From contig NC_092472.1 in assembly GCF_047495875.1 (NCBI RefSeq), positions 1,227,349 through 1,291,348 on the forward strand: a stretch of DNA of 64,000 bases, read 5' to 3'. The notes beneath the pieces were generated by a model. That model worked only from the letters and a program-made list of their open reading frames with translations, had not been told where the DNA came from and searched no databases. Shown here in pieces: positions 26,102 to 36,519 of the stretch. Made by a program: the position numbers and the translations under genes. Origin of the DNA: Pithys albifrons albifrons. Its lineage: Eukaryota; Chordata; Aves; Passeriformes; Thamnophilidae. Within the stretch, counting starts at the first letter, position 1. Each line of letters opens with the position of its first letter.

Positions 26102-26459
26102 CACAGAATCACAGAGTGGTTTGGGTTGGAAGGGACCTTCATGATCATCTTGTTTCAACCCTCTGCTGTGAACAGGGACACAGTCCTCTAGACCAGGTCG
26201 CTCAAAGCCCCATCCAACCTGGCCTTGAATGTTTCTAGGGATGGGACAGCCACAACTTCTCTGGGCAACTTGTGCCAGGACCTTACAGTAAAGAATTTTC
26301 ATTTTTATATCTATATATTTACCCTCTTTTAGTTTAAAACCATTGCTTCTTGTCCTATTGCAACAGGCCCTGCTATAATGTTTGTCCCCATCTTTTTTAA
26401 CCTCCTTTAAGTACTGGAAGGCTGAAATAAGTTCTTCCTACAGCCTTTTCTTCTCCAGG
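26102..26459 (-). mobile_element. CR1 LINE 3' fragment, minus orientation (~360 bp)
   Basis: Begins with TCACAGAATCACAGAGTGG and continues through GGTTTGGGTTGGAAGGGACC, the 'CCCCATCCAACCTGGCCTTG' block, 'GGGACAGCCACAACTTCTCT', 'TTGTCCTATTGCAACAGGCC' and 'CCTTTTCTTCTCCAGG'. These are successive antisense segments of the CR1 ORF2 C-terminus and 3' UTR. The copy is 5' truncated and old (the coding frame is broken). Confidence 0.93.
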
Positions 26460-29400
26460 TTTTATGGTGGAATTATATGACAAGGAGAGAGATTAAAATA
26501 CGAAAACTAAGAACAAGAGTTCTAGATACTTTTCCAAGAAACTTTTTTACTTTTTAAAAATCATTAATCCTGTTTATCTCAGGCTTCTTACAAACATGGG
26601 GGAGAAGAGGACCCTGAAAGGTCCAGCTCTTTTTCCAAGAAAAGGCACAATGTGACTTGTCCACTTGTAGTCACCGATGTGACAAAGCACAAGGTGACTA
26701 CTCATCTAGAACACAATATTGGCAGTAATTCAGTGCTATAGGGAAAGAGGAGCTGATGGTCTCTTTTGAGGAGCTCTGAGTTTCTAACTGTTGGTTCTCC
26801 TGGAGAGTCCTTCTGTGTTTTTTCTCTCTGCTCCAGCTTCTCTTAGCTCATGCATTGAAATAAGGCCATCAGGAAAGTGGAGACTTCATGTGTGTTGAAG
26901 GCTGCCACAGGTAAGTCTTTGGAGTATCCAGGAGGAAGGAATAGCAGTGCAGGCATGAGCAGGTGGCCACCTCTTGACTGCTCTTCCTGAGCCTGTCCTT
27001 ACAGCAAATCCAAGCTCCCTAGAGTGGCAGGAGGCTGCAGAGATTGCCTTTCCCTGCCCTGTTCCAGTCCTCTCATCAGAAGAGCATTTGTGGGCAGTCA
27101 GGGGGCCCTGTGAAGCTTGAACTGTATCCATCAGCACTGTTAGGTGATGAGCAGAGCCCTCCCCTTCCTTTAGACATGGCCAGGGCTGGTACCTGGTGAG
27201 TGGAGCATCTCCTGACCACCAGGCACTGTTGCCAGGGAATTTCTTGTGGTTCTGTGCCATCCACCTGTGGAATCAGCCAGTCTGGTTGGCACTAGCACTC
27301 AGGCTAAAGCAGGTATCCATAAGGAGGGTAAGTTTACACTCCCATCTGTAAAGGGAGAGGAGAGAACAGGCCTATTTTAATGGGCTGACCAAGGACAGGG
27401 GACAATGGACCTTGGCTTCCTGCAGAGCTACCATGTGGGAGGTGAGGGTGCTAATGCAGACCATGGCAAGGGAGACAGCACTGTTCAGATTAGATACAGA
27501 AGCAGGGAAGGCAAGTAATGGCTGGAAGGAATCTAGAAGATTTGAGAAGAATGGGGAAAGTGCTAAGAACATATTGGATTTGGTCCAGAAGTATCTTCAG
27601 AAGATGCTCTAAGCAATCCCACTAGTTCTTCCACGACATTAGATGGGTTATGTCTTTCCCACATCCAGTAGCAATATTGTTCCCTGTTGGCTTCATTTTG
27701 AGAACAGCTCCATCTCTTGGTGCATTAAGTGACTCCTTGGGCTCTTCCAGGAAGGAGAAGCAGGTGGTGGTGCTGGAACCCATCTGCTTAGGGTGGTATG
27801 GGACTCCAAATGCAGGTGGTGTCAAGGCAGTGTGGTAACTGTCTGTTGTGTGCTGTGCTCCCATATAATGCTGCTCCATGTGGTGTTACCTGCAGTCTTG
27901 ACTCTGCAGGTAACTCCTGCGCTGCTGGAAAAGTGGGTGAGTCCCTCTTCTGAGGTTTGATGTGGCCACAGAGAAAACTCCAGAAGCAGGAGTTTTAGAA
28001 AAGTGATAGAATTAGGTCTATCACTGACCATCCCTCCCAGCTGTTCAGAAAGTGAGAGCACTGAAGTTGTGTCCTGAAATACCTGTTCATTGCTTCAGTT
28101 CTGCTCTTTCTAAGAACTGAAGCCTGGGAGCATGTGATCCTAGAAAAGAGGTGATTTCCCACCAAATCCACATGCTGACTTGCACCATCTCTCTTTAGGT
28201 TTTCTGTCAAAAATCCTCATACACTCTTAAAATAATTGTATAGTATATGTACATTATTTTTTAAAAAAGAATTTAATGAGTTTGCTTTTATTCCTCCGTT
28301 CTCTGAGCTTAATGTGAACAGTGAGGAAAAGGTGTTTGGTGAAGGGTAGGAAGCTGTGGCCAGTTGGGTGGCTGAGGCAGTGCTTCAGTTCAGTGACAGG
28401 TAATTTGGGTGCTTTGCTGTTGCCACGTCTACAGTGCTGGAGCCCTCCCAGCACTCACAAAGCACCAACAAGCACTGCTGAGCTTGTGCCCTCCAGCACA
28501 GTCCAGCTCCTGAAAAAAGCTGTGCCAGCCAAAGCGTGGCAGTGCCAGGGGCACGTCATTGGTGCTGGGGGCTGGTTGAAGGTGGCATGGCTGTGTTGGC
28601 CACCTCTCCCCCAGCCCTGACCAGCACCACTGTGCTGGTGCCACTTACAGCATAGACCTGCCTCTCAGATGTAAGATTTTTTCTGGTGTGATAACTGCTT
28701 TCCAAGCCAATATATTTCTTAATGTTACCAGAAAGTTGCTAATACCATATGGCAAGGCTCTCTGTATTTTTGCAGGACAACAAACAAATTGTTGCTAGAT
28801 GCCAGACTGCTCTGGCAGAGCTTTATCACTGATGCCTGCCAGCAGTAGCCTTTAGGGGATAGTAATAATTTGGGGTTGTTTACATTAAAGCTTTAAAACT
28901 GGGGTTTTCTTGAAGCATGTGTGTGTTTAGTCAGGAAAGTTGGCTAAAAAATCTCTGACAGCATCAAAGAGTGAAGGAGCCTGCTATGGCCCCTGAATGT
29001 GCTCTTGGCCCTTTATAACCTCTCTGGTCTCACAGGAAAAGGAGTATGTTGTGTTACAGGAGCTCCTGGGGCTCCAGTGGGAGCCACCCTTTGTAGGACA
29101 AGGAGACTTACCTGGGTGGGAGACACCAGGTGATTCTCCAAAGCTTTACTGGTGTACCTGGAGCAGCTTTTTCATCAGTTGGCTTTGGTCAAGGTTGAGG
29201 TTAAGATTTCTTGAAAAGCTGCCTTTGAAACACTGCTGGTGGGGAACCAGGGCCAGGGGGCCAAGACTTGGGGATGGGATCTGAGCTCTGTGCCCTTTAT
29301 GTGCCCCAGTCCTGCATGGCATTTGGGTGTGAGTCGTGGTGCAGGTGCATCCTGGCAGCCCTGTGTGCTGCAGAGCTGCTGGCAGGTATGTGCCCAGGGC

Positions 29401-30204
29401 AGGGGCAGGCCAAGGGTTGCAGTTTGAAACTCTGATGCAATAGATGAGGTGTTTGCTTTTATATTTAAAACCACACCTAACTGCATCTTGGATTTGGGGC
29501 AGAACTCTGAGTTTCACAGGGGTTTGGTGCTTATCCAGAATTTTTCCCCAAGTTGCACAGTAAAGTCTAACAATTTCTGGGGCTGAATGCTGAATTTGCA
29601 ACATAAACACGACCAGAATTGGTGGGGTGTCGGGTTTAATAGCGCGCATTCTGTGGATCTCTCTGTGTCATATTCAGCCACAAACTATTCCGACTTGGCA
29701 TCTCATTTGAAAGCCAAACTTGACATGGCTTTTGCTGGATCTCACTCAGATCCTGTTTTGAACTGCATTCTGGTTCTTCATATGGGGGAGTTGATCCTGT
29801 TTTAAAATGAGTTGTTCCCAGGCTCTCGCTTCCCTGTGAGTTTGTTTTAGTTTGAGTCATCTAAATAAATGCCTACAGTGGAGCCTGAAGCCAAGCACTC
29901 TTGGACCCTGCCATACTTTGAACAGGGGGACCTGATCTCAAATCAGTCTCAAGTGTTCAAAAATCTGGAATCAGGGCTTTCAGGATTGCAAAGGTCTTAA
30001 AAGCAATGAGATAACAAAACCAATTTTTTTTCAGTTGAGCCATTAGAATCTTCTGCCTTCACCTGATCAGGCTTTTTTCCTACAATACATGGAAAAAAAT
30101 TTGAATTATTGTTCTGAAAACTTAGAAGCTGAGATTCTAATGAAATTAAAACCAGAAGTGGAAGCTAAAATCAGCAACCATTCTCCTCCACTCAACTCCC
30201 CAAA

Positions 30205-30904
30205 CATCAATGAGAGGCTGGAGAGCAGCTCTGTGGAATGGGCCCTGGGGGTCCTGGTCAGTGGCCAGTTGGCCACATATGAGCCAGCAGTGCCCTGGGA
30301 GCTGCAGGGACATCCCTGTCCTGGGGGCATCAGGCCCAGCATGTCCAGGAGAGGGAGAGGATTGTCCCACTCTGCTCTGCACTGGGGCAGCCTCACCTGC
30401 AATGGGGGGGCACTTTGAGGTGACACATCATAGGAAAGATAGGAAGCCCTTGGAAAGCCAATGTACAAAGGAGGGCAACGAAAATGGGTAAGGGCCTAGA
30501 GGGGAAATGTGTGAGGAGCAGTTGAGGGCACTTGGTGTGTTCAGCTGGAGAAGAGGAGACTGAGGTCAGACATCACTGCAGTCTACAACATCCTCCCGAG
30601 GGGAAGCAGAGGAGCAGCACCAATGACTTCACCCTTGTGACCAGTGACAGGACGCAAGGAAGTGACTGGAGCTGAGTCAGGATGTAGGTTGGATATCAGG
30701 AAAAGGTTCCTCCTCCAGAGGGTGGTGGGCACTGAACAGGCTCCCCAGGGCAGTGGGCACAGCCCCAAGGCTGCCAGAGCTCCAGGAGTGTTTGGACAAC
30801 GCTCTCTGGGACAAAGTGGGATTGTTGGCATGTCCTGTGCAGGACCAGGAGTTGGACTCGATCCTGATGGGTCCCTTCCAGCTCTGTATTCTGTGATTCT
30901 CTGA
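30205..30904 (+). mobile_element. CR1 LINE 3' fragment (~700 bp)
   Basis: Starts in the RT-distal part of ORF2 ('GAGAGGCTGGAGAGCAGCTC', 'GAGCCAGCAGTG'), passes through 'GTTCAGCTGGAGAAGAGGAG', 'TTGGATATCAGGAAAAGGTT' and 'GGAGTTGGACTCGATCCTGA', and finishes with 'CCCTTCCAGCTCTGTATTCTGTGATTCT' (split here for length; ends ~30900). The frame is disrupted by indels, with a large internal deletion near 30300-30380. It has the same orientation as FGF18. Confidence 0.9.
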
Positions 30905-31410
30905 TCATGAGGCACTGGATAACACTTAAGCCTTCCACAGCTGCTCCTTTCCCATTACTGGCCAACCTGAAGCATTGCATTCAAGCTCCTGTGGATGCTG
31001 GATTTGGTGGAGTCTGTATCACCTGGTTAATTTGTTGCAGTTTCAGATCTTTACAGTGCTGGGAATGTGTCAGAGGAGTTCCCCAAGGAGGGGCCATTGG
31101 ATGTGATGGACATTATGGTGTCTTGTTACCACGCTGTCTCACAGTAATTGTCATGTCACTTCTCGGTGGGTGTAAAGTGCTCAGGGCTGGTCAGATCCCA
31201 TAGTGCACCTCCCTCAGGGGACGGTGGCGGCCCTGCTGTAGGCACAGGGAGGAGGTGTCACAGTGCTGGGTTTGCACACTGGGTTTGATGAGCAGTAGCC
31301 CTACTGGAATAGCTCCTGCCCTTGAGCAGCAGCAGCCAGCTTTTCCAGAAATCCTGACTCGGGATGACAGAACCGTGTTGAGCCTGGTGCTAATAACACC
31401 AAGGTCATTC

Positions 31411-31474
31411 ATTTAAGAGTTGGACTCAGTGATCCTTGTGGGTCCCTTCCAAGTCAGAATATTCTGTGTGATGG
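31411..31474 (+). mobile_element. CR1 LINE 3'-end fragment
   Basis: Short terminal piece: AGAGTTGGACTCAGTGATCC, TTGTGGGTCCCTTCC, AAGTCAGAATATTCTGTG. It lies about 500 bp after the larger CR1 fragment, so it may be an independent insertion of a related subfamily. Confidence 0.85.
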
Positions 31475-34240
31475 TTCCCTAGAAATCATTTATGATTTAG
31501 CCCAGTGAAACTATTTTCCAATGTTCATTCTACTGGTGCTGCTGTGGGATGGGCTCCAATGCTGTAGCAGTTCCCTTCAGAGTGGTGGGAGTTTGTGAGA
31601 GCTTCCTGGACCTCTGCAATATTGATGTTCATCATGAGCAGTGGGCCTTGTCCTGGTTCTATATTTGAGATGACTTGTTTACAGGAGTTTCTATGTGGTG
31701 TTAAGGACAGGGGAAAATGACATGATTTTGGGTAATGAGTTTTGTAGAAGATTGGCTGGTTTGTACTGGTGTGGGATAGCAGGTGACTGATCTCAGTATC
31801 TTGGGAAGACTGGAGGTCATTTGGAAACATCTTGTGCAGAAGATAGAAGTTTAGAGAATGCTGATAAACACTAAACAGCTGCAAGTCTTGGGAAGGAGTG
31901 ACAGAAGAGTTCTTGGAGAGAACTGGGATGACTGGGGAATGCTGGCAGTGTCTGAGGTCACATGGCACAAGAGGCTGAGGAAAGAACATGCTTGTATGGA
32001 GAAGACCCCACTGTTTCACAAATGCTTGACACTACACCAGTTCTCAGCTGAGCTGGTGTGTGCGCAAGGCTTGAATGCCACAGCCCTGAAGGCTGTCTGA
32101 GCCAGCAGGCTGTGGTGTCCGTGGCACTGGATGAGGAGAGAGGCTTACATCACCACAGGAACACTTGCCAGTGCCTTTGCTGATCCTTTGCCCATGCTGT
32201 TTGTACCTTTTATATGCGTGATCCGATGCATTTATGTCACGGGTTTCATAAATGGAGCACATTAGGTACATTTATGCCCATGGTGTGCTGCTGGGCTTGG
32301 GTTTGTACTTAGCTGCTTTGCCAGGCAGAACACTGCCAATGCTGGCTGGACATCCCCCAGCTTCTTGTGAGTGTAATGTGAATGCTTAAGGTCTGTGCTA
32401 AGAGCCACCTTCGGTTCTTGACAATTTCTGAGCACCCCAGGTGGATGCTGATCCTTTTGGGCTAAGCAAGGGTGGGCAGGTGGATGGAGAAGGTTTGGCT
32501 TTAACCACACAGTGTGTTGAGGAGGTTTGGTTTAACCACACAGTAGATGGAGGAGCTGTGCCGGACAAGAGGTGTGAGTCCTGCTAGCAGGGCTTCCTTG
32601 GGTGGTAGTGGGAATATCGGAGGTGGGACCAATGCTTTATATGTGTTTTCACAGCCCAAGCCACATGGCCAAAGGTCCTCTTAGTCGTGTTTTCGCCATA
32701 TATGAACTTTTCCAGTTGAACTTCTTAGCACAACCATAATACTTTAAGTGTTTGGTCTGAAATAAAGCAAAAGGTCCCTTTAAAAAAAATATATATAAAT
32801 TCTTCATTATATTATTTTCATGCCAGAGACTCACAGCTGCTCTGCTGAGTATGTGAGTGCTGGCCCAGGCTGTGTCTGGTCATCAGAGAGCTGTGTAACA
32901 GGTTTACAGATATCTTGCGATTCCTCTTTAGGAAATGTCATGTCTTTGGATGTTCCTGAGAAACCCATGTTCTCTGTCACACTGAGCTTTGTGAAGTCAA
33001 GGTTCACTTTGCAGACCAAGCTTATAAGCTTGATCTCCAAATGTTTTCCTTATACCATGGCTGGAAGTTCTGTATCCTCTTCCCGTGAAGAAATACCATC
33101 TTCTTGAAAGCTGCAGGGTAATTTAATTTAATCCTTTCTGTGTTCAGGGAGCAAGTGTCACCATAAAGCTGCTAACATCCCATCCCCTGTGCTTCTTGAT
33201 GGGTGTAGCTGTGTGTCATGTTGGATTATTTCAGTTCTTAAATGTTAATTGAAATTACCAATGGGAACCCCTGAGCCCTAGTCATGCCTTACCCTCTTTG
33301 GGTGGAGAGAATGTGCTGCTGTGTGCATCTTGTGCTGACAAGTATCAAGTTGAATTTAATTGCTTTCCTCAGAGTATCTCATCTCCCAAGCAATAATTTT
33401 TGTTGGTCTTGAGCATCTCTAAGCTGAGGGTGATGTATCTTCTATGTGGTACTTAGCAAATGCACTGAGGATTTAACTTGGAAGAAGGAGCAAAGCAGGG
33501 CAACCTTATCTTCCTCAAGTGGATGCAGCTAAGATCACGTTCAGGTGGCTCCTGCTCTTCAGGGACTGTTTCTACTTGGCTCATAGTTTGGTTTTGGAGA
33601 GGAAGTGAGAAAATAGAGGCTAATTTTGAAGTGGAGAATAAAACCTGTTCTCCAACAGTAGCAAAATATAGTCCATTTGACATGGCTGATACAAAACTGT
33701 TTTTAAGGTCCAAGAAAAGTAGCTCTTGCTCAAATACATTTTTGTTCTCGAGATTTTCTTACACTGTCTTTTGGGTACTGGAAGATAACTAAGCTTTCCT
33801 AAGGGAGAACAAGTTAAAGCCTTGCATTTGTTATATACAGATGGAAGTTGATCATTCACAGGCTGAAACAATTCTGGATGATCAGTTTTTGTGGATGGCA
33901 CTAGATTTGATCATTCATTTGTGTCTTTTCTTAGTAATATAACCTGACATGAAGAGAACTAGTGCCATCCTGCAGAAAATCAATGCCCTTTCTTGGTTCT
34001 AAATTCCCTGCTGGTTCCCTGCTGGAACGTTGACTGGATGAGGTTGCATTCATTTCAAATGATAACTTAAAAAAATCAGTGTGCATGTTTGTTTAATGTG
34101 AATAAACCTGTGATTGATCCAGGGCCTGCTATGGGGCCAGCAACCCTTTTAGTACCATTACCCTGCTCCACTCATGATCTAGACTTGATGTTCTAAACAA
34201 TTTAAAAAAACCAATTCCACTAGTGGCATAACTCCCTATT

Positions 34241-34530
34241 TCACAGAATCATTACAGTTGGAAAAGCCCTCCCAGCCCATGGAGTCCACCCTGTGCCTGA
34301 TGCTCACCTTGTCCCCCAGCCCAGAGCACTGAGTGCCACGGCCAGTCCTTCCTTGGACATCTCCAGGGTTGGACACTCCAAACCTCCCTGGGCAGCCCCT
34401 TCCAATGTTTAACAAATTCCTTTTGATGATCAACCTGAACCTCCCCTGGCACAAGTTGAGGCCATTTCCCCTTGTCCTGTTGCTTGTTACCTGGGAGAAG
34501 AGGCTGTTCCCACCTTGCTACAACTGCATA
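34241..34530 (-). mobile_element. CR1 LINE 3' fragment, minus orientation (~290 bp)
   Basis: TCACAGAATCATTACAGTTG followed by the antisense CR1 3' UTR and ORF2 C-terminal segment ('CCTTGTCCCCCAGCCCAGAG', 'TTGATGATCAACCTGAACCT', 'CTTGTCCTGTTGC', 'TGGGAGAAGAGGCTG'). A minus-strand open frame of 72 codons over it (34236-34454) is the CR1 ORF2 C-terminal remnant. Confidence 0.93.
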
Positions 34531-35182
34531 TTGAATTCAAGCCTACATGAAATATTCTGCTGGTCTTAGATGGCTTTCATAGAAAGTTCAGGACTGGTCT
34601 TTGGAGGCTGGAAATGATTGCTGGAAAAGAGACAACAGCAAACCCCAGCAAAGCCCTCAACCAGCAGGCTGGGCTTTGTACAGATGGGTCAAAATGCCTT
34701 CCCAGCTCTTATCAGAAATAGCCCCTCCCAGCATACATGTAACTGGACCATGGAGGAGCAGGTAATGGTAGATGTCACAGACCTGCTAAGATGTCACATC
34801 TGAAACCTGCCTGTGGTTTCAGATCTCCTGAAGCACAGTAGTTCCCAACTGCAGGAAACCAGCAGTTTTGACTTTTTAAGTTTTTCTAAATTTTCTTTTG
34901 GTTTAATAAAGTTCATTTAAAATGTAGCTGATGTTTCTCATCATTAATAGTAATTATTTGCAGGTCTCTGAGATGCATTTAGGAATGTCTGTCAACCAAA
35001 TGTGCATCTTTCCAGGTGAAGCCAACCCAGTTTGCCCTAATTCTGGATATGGGCACCCTGCTGCACTGTTGACAGGAAATGTGGTTCTGACAGAAGGAGC
35101 AGGTTAGGAGGCATGTCCTGGTGTAACCTCAGCCACACACCAACAGCCCACATGGGCCTCTTTATGCTTCAATTAATCTTCT

Positions 35183-35188
35183 TTTATT
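35183..35188 (-). terminator. poly(A) signal for the antisense ORF at 35327-35683
   Basis: AATAAA on the minus strand, about 138 nt beyond the stop codon of the antisense ORF. It is followed within 25-50 nt by a GT-rich stretch on the same strand (complement of 35129-35154), the usual downstream cleavage element. This spacing is what a real 3' end looks like, but AATAAA also occurs by chance in AT-rich introns. Confidence 0.4.
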
Positions 35189-35326
35189 GGTCCAGCCACC
35201 CTCAGAGGGGCACTGGCTGTCATCTGCAAGTCAGTGTAGAGGTACAGTCTTGTCTAGTTTTCTGGTTCAGCAATGTCCAGTAGACTTGGTTGTTCTCCTC
35301 CTCCTCTGAGCTGGAGGCAGGGCAGC

Positions 35327-35683
35327 TTAATTGCTGTTCTTGGTTCTGTTCTGGGATCTCTGCTCCAACATGTGGACAGCTTTTTTACCGGCTTTCTTAC
35401 GTTTTGATTTCCATACCTGGACTTCAAGCACAGAAGTAGATGCACTGTCCCACCTCCTCATGCTTTTCCCCTGGTCCCACAGGAAGGACGACAGTTCACC
35501 ATGTGACTCACGCTTGGGGTTTGCTCTCTGTTGAGGTGAGGCAGGAGAGAAAGACAGCTTGCTTTGGCTGTAAGGCTTCTCCTTGCAGTGGCTGCATTCA
35601 CAGCAGGTACGAGTTGAGCTGTCTGAACTCACAGAAACAGTCAGTAACAGGAATAAAACGAGTATCCAGCAGCAAGAGGACAT
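35327..35683 (-). CDS. putative small secreted protein, antisense in FGF18 last intron (118 aa, unrecognised)
   Basis: I do not recognise this protein. The ATG at 35683 lies in an acceptable context (A at -3). Residues 1-20 form a textbook signal peptide: a short N-terminus with two Cys, a hydrophobic core at 6-18 (WILVLFLLLTVSV), and small Ser residues before a possible cleavage site. The mature part has a tight four-Cys cluster at 27, 28, 30 and 33, a Ser/Pro/Arg-rich middle, a strongly basic stretch at 92-101 (WKSKRKKAGK) and an N-glycosylation sequon at 112-114. The frame stays open upstream into the 5S-derived sequence, but only through a GTG. The gene would be single-exon or a terminal exon, with AATAAA at 35188-35183. 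It could be a lineage-specific gene, a retrocopy, or a chance frame; neighbouring transposons leave all three open. Confidence 0.33.
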   Translation of the reverse strand: MSSCCWILVLFLLLTVSVSSDSSTRTCCECSHCKEKPYSQSKLSFSPASPQQRANPKRESHGELSSFLWDQGKSMRRWDSASTSVLEVQVWKSKRKKAGKKAVHMLEQRSQNRTKNSN

Positions 35684-35734
35684 TTTTATCTTATTTGTTC
35701 TAGATGCACCATAACAAAGCACCGGGCAGTTAAA

Positions 35735-35842
35735 TGCCTCCCTGACATCCGATCCTGTCAGATCTCGGAAGCTCAGCAGGGTCAGCCCCAGATTAGTCCT
35801 TGGATGGGAGACCTCCTGGGAAATGCCGGGTGCTGTAGGTTC
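35735..35842 (+). pseudogene. 5S rRNA-derived sequence (pseudogene or head of a 5S-type SINE)
   Basis: Aligns in order with vertebrate 5S rRNA from about base 20 to the end: CCGATC.TGTCAGATCTCGG, AAGCTCAGCAGGGTC (A-box region, one change), then CTTGGATGGGAGACCTCC (C-box, one change) and GCCGGGTGCTGTAGGTTCT at the 3' end. The first ~20 bases of 5S are not recognisable. The downstream segment (35843-36150) is not 5S. This could be a retroposed 5S copy or the head of a 5S-derived (SINE3-type) element. I see no tRNA-like second box or CR1-type tail, so the SINE assignment is open. The intermediate element differs more from 5S. Confidence 0.85.
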
Positions 35843-36150
35843 TAGTCCTGAGGACTTCACTGGCACTGTCCAAGCTCGCTTGGCCGCGGCAGATGAACCT
35901 CAGGACTTAAACGGTGGGGTCAGTTCTGCACACGCTGAGCCTCACCTAAAATCCACTGCGCAGGCTGGAAGGGCCCACCCACGTGGGGACAGCCCTTCCC
36001 AAATCTTCAGTCGCGAAGTTTGGCCATACATACATACTATAACAAAGCAGAAATCAAAGAATGTTTCTATAACAATGCTCCCAGGAACCCTGCCAACCTT
36101 CTGGGACACTTGCTAGTGTCCTTCGTTTCCCGGCCAATGCACCATTTATC
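35843..36150. other. unassigned segment between 5S-derived sequence and CR1
   Basis: About 300 bases of moderately GC-rich sequence (several CpGs, for example TTGGCCGCGGC near 35880 and CAGTCGCGAAG near 36009). I could not assign it. It may be the body of a 5S-derived SINE, the 5' end of the CR1 copy, or part of an older LTR element. Confidence 0.4.
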
Positions 36151-36299
36151 TGTCTTGGGTTGAGTTGGCAGGCTTTGTTTGCTGCTCCTTCAGCTATCAG
36201 CAGGCGACTCAGAGGGGAGTTGGAGGTGTGGCTTGCTCGTTAACAGGAGAGTGAGAAGGCTTTAAAAACATCTCTGGGGAGCGCAAGCGACCTGGAGCG

Positions 36300-36366
36300 T
36301 GGCGACCAGGGGCGGGCAAACAGGGGCGGGCAAACAGGGGCGGGCAAACAGGGGCGGGCAAACAGG
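36300..36366 (+). repeat. 14-bp tandem GC-box array in CR1 5' UTR
   Basis: Four to five head-to-tail copies of CAGGGGCGGGCAAA, each containing a GGGGCGGG core that fits an Sp1/KLF GC box. The array sits about 150-220 bases upstream of the ORF1 ATG; a TATAAG-like sequence (GGGTATAAGCC) lies near 36426. It reads as the internal pol II promoter of the LINE. Confidence 0.88.
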
Positions 36367-36519
36367 GGCATGGCACGTCAGTGAGGGCGTAGCACGGCAG
36401 TTCGCACAGGCAGGGCGAACAGGCAGGGTATAAGCCTAGGTATTTCTGTGGCCTTTTTTTTTTCATTTGTTTGTTTGTTTGTTTCTCTTTTCTACCTTTC
36501 CCCACAGCTCAAGGCAGTC

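Noticed and set aside
25721..26302. 193-codon minus-strand open frame
   Set aside because: Its first third is the antisense-oriented CR1 fragment at 26102-26459; the rest has no domain.
29146..29649. 167-codon minus-strand open frame
   Set aside because: No recognisable domain, no splice or poly(A) context, and overlapping frames on both strands; looks like chance.
31525..32019. 164-codon minus-strand open frame
   Set aside because: Low-complexity His/Ser-rich product with no domain and no signal peptide; no transcript signals seen.
36448..36519. Extension of CR1 ORF1 upstream of 36520
   Set aside because: The extension begins with GTG, not ATG, and reads through the T-rich 5' UTR. The ATG at 36520 with the Lys-rich start is the natural beginning.
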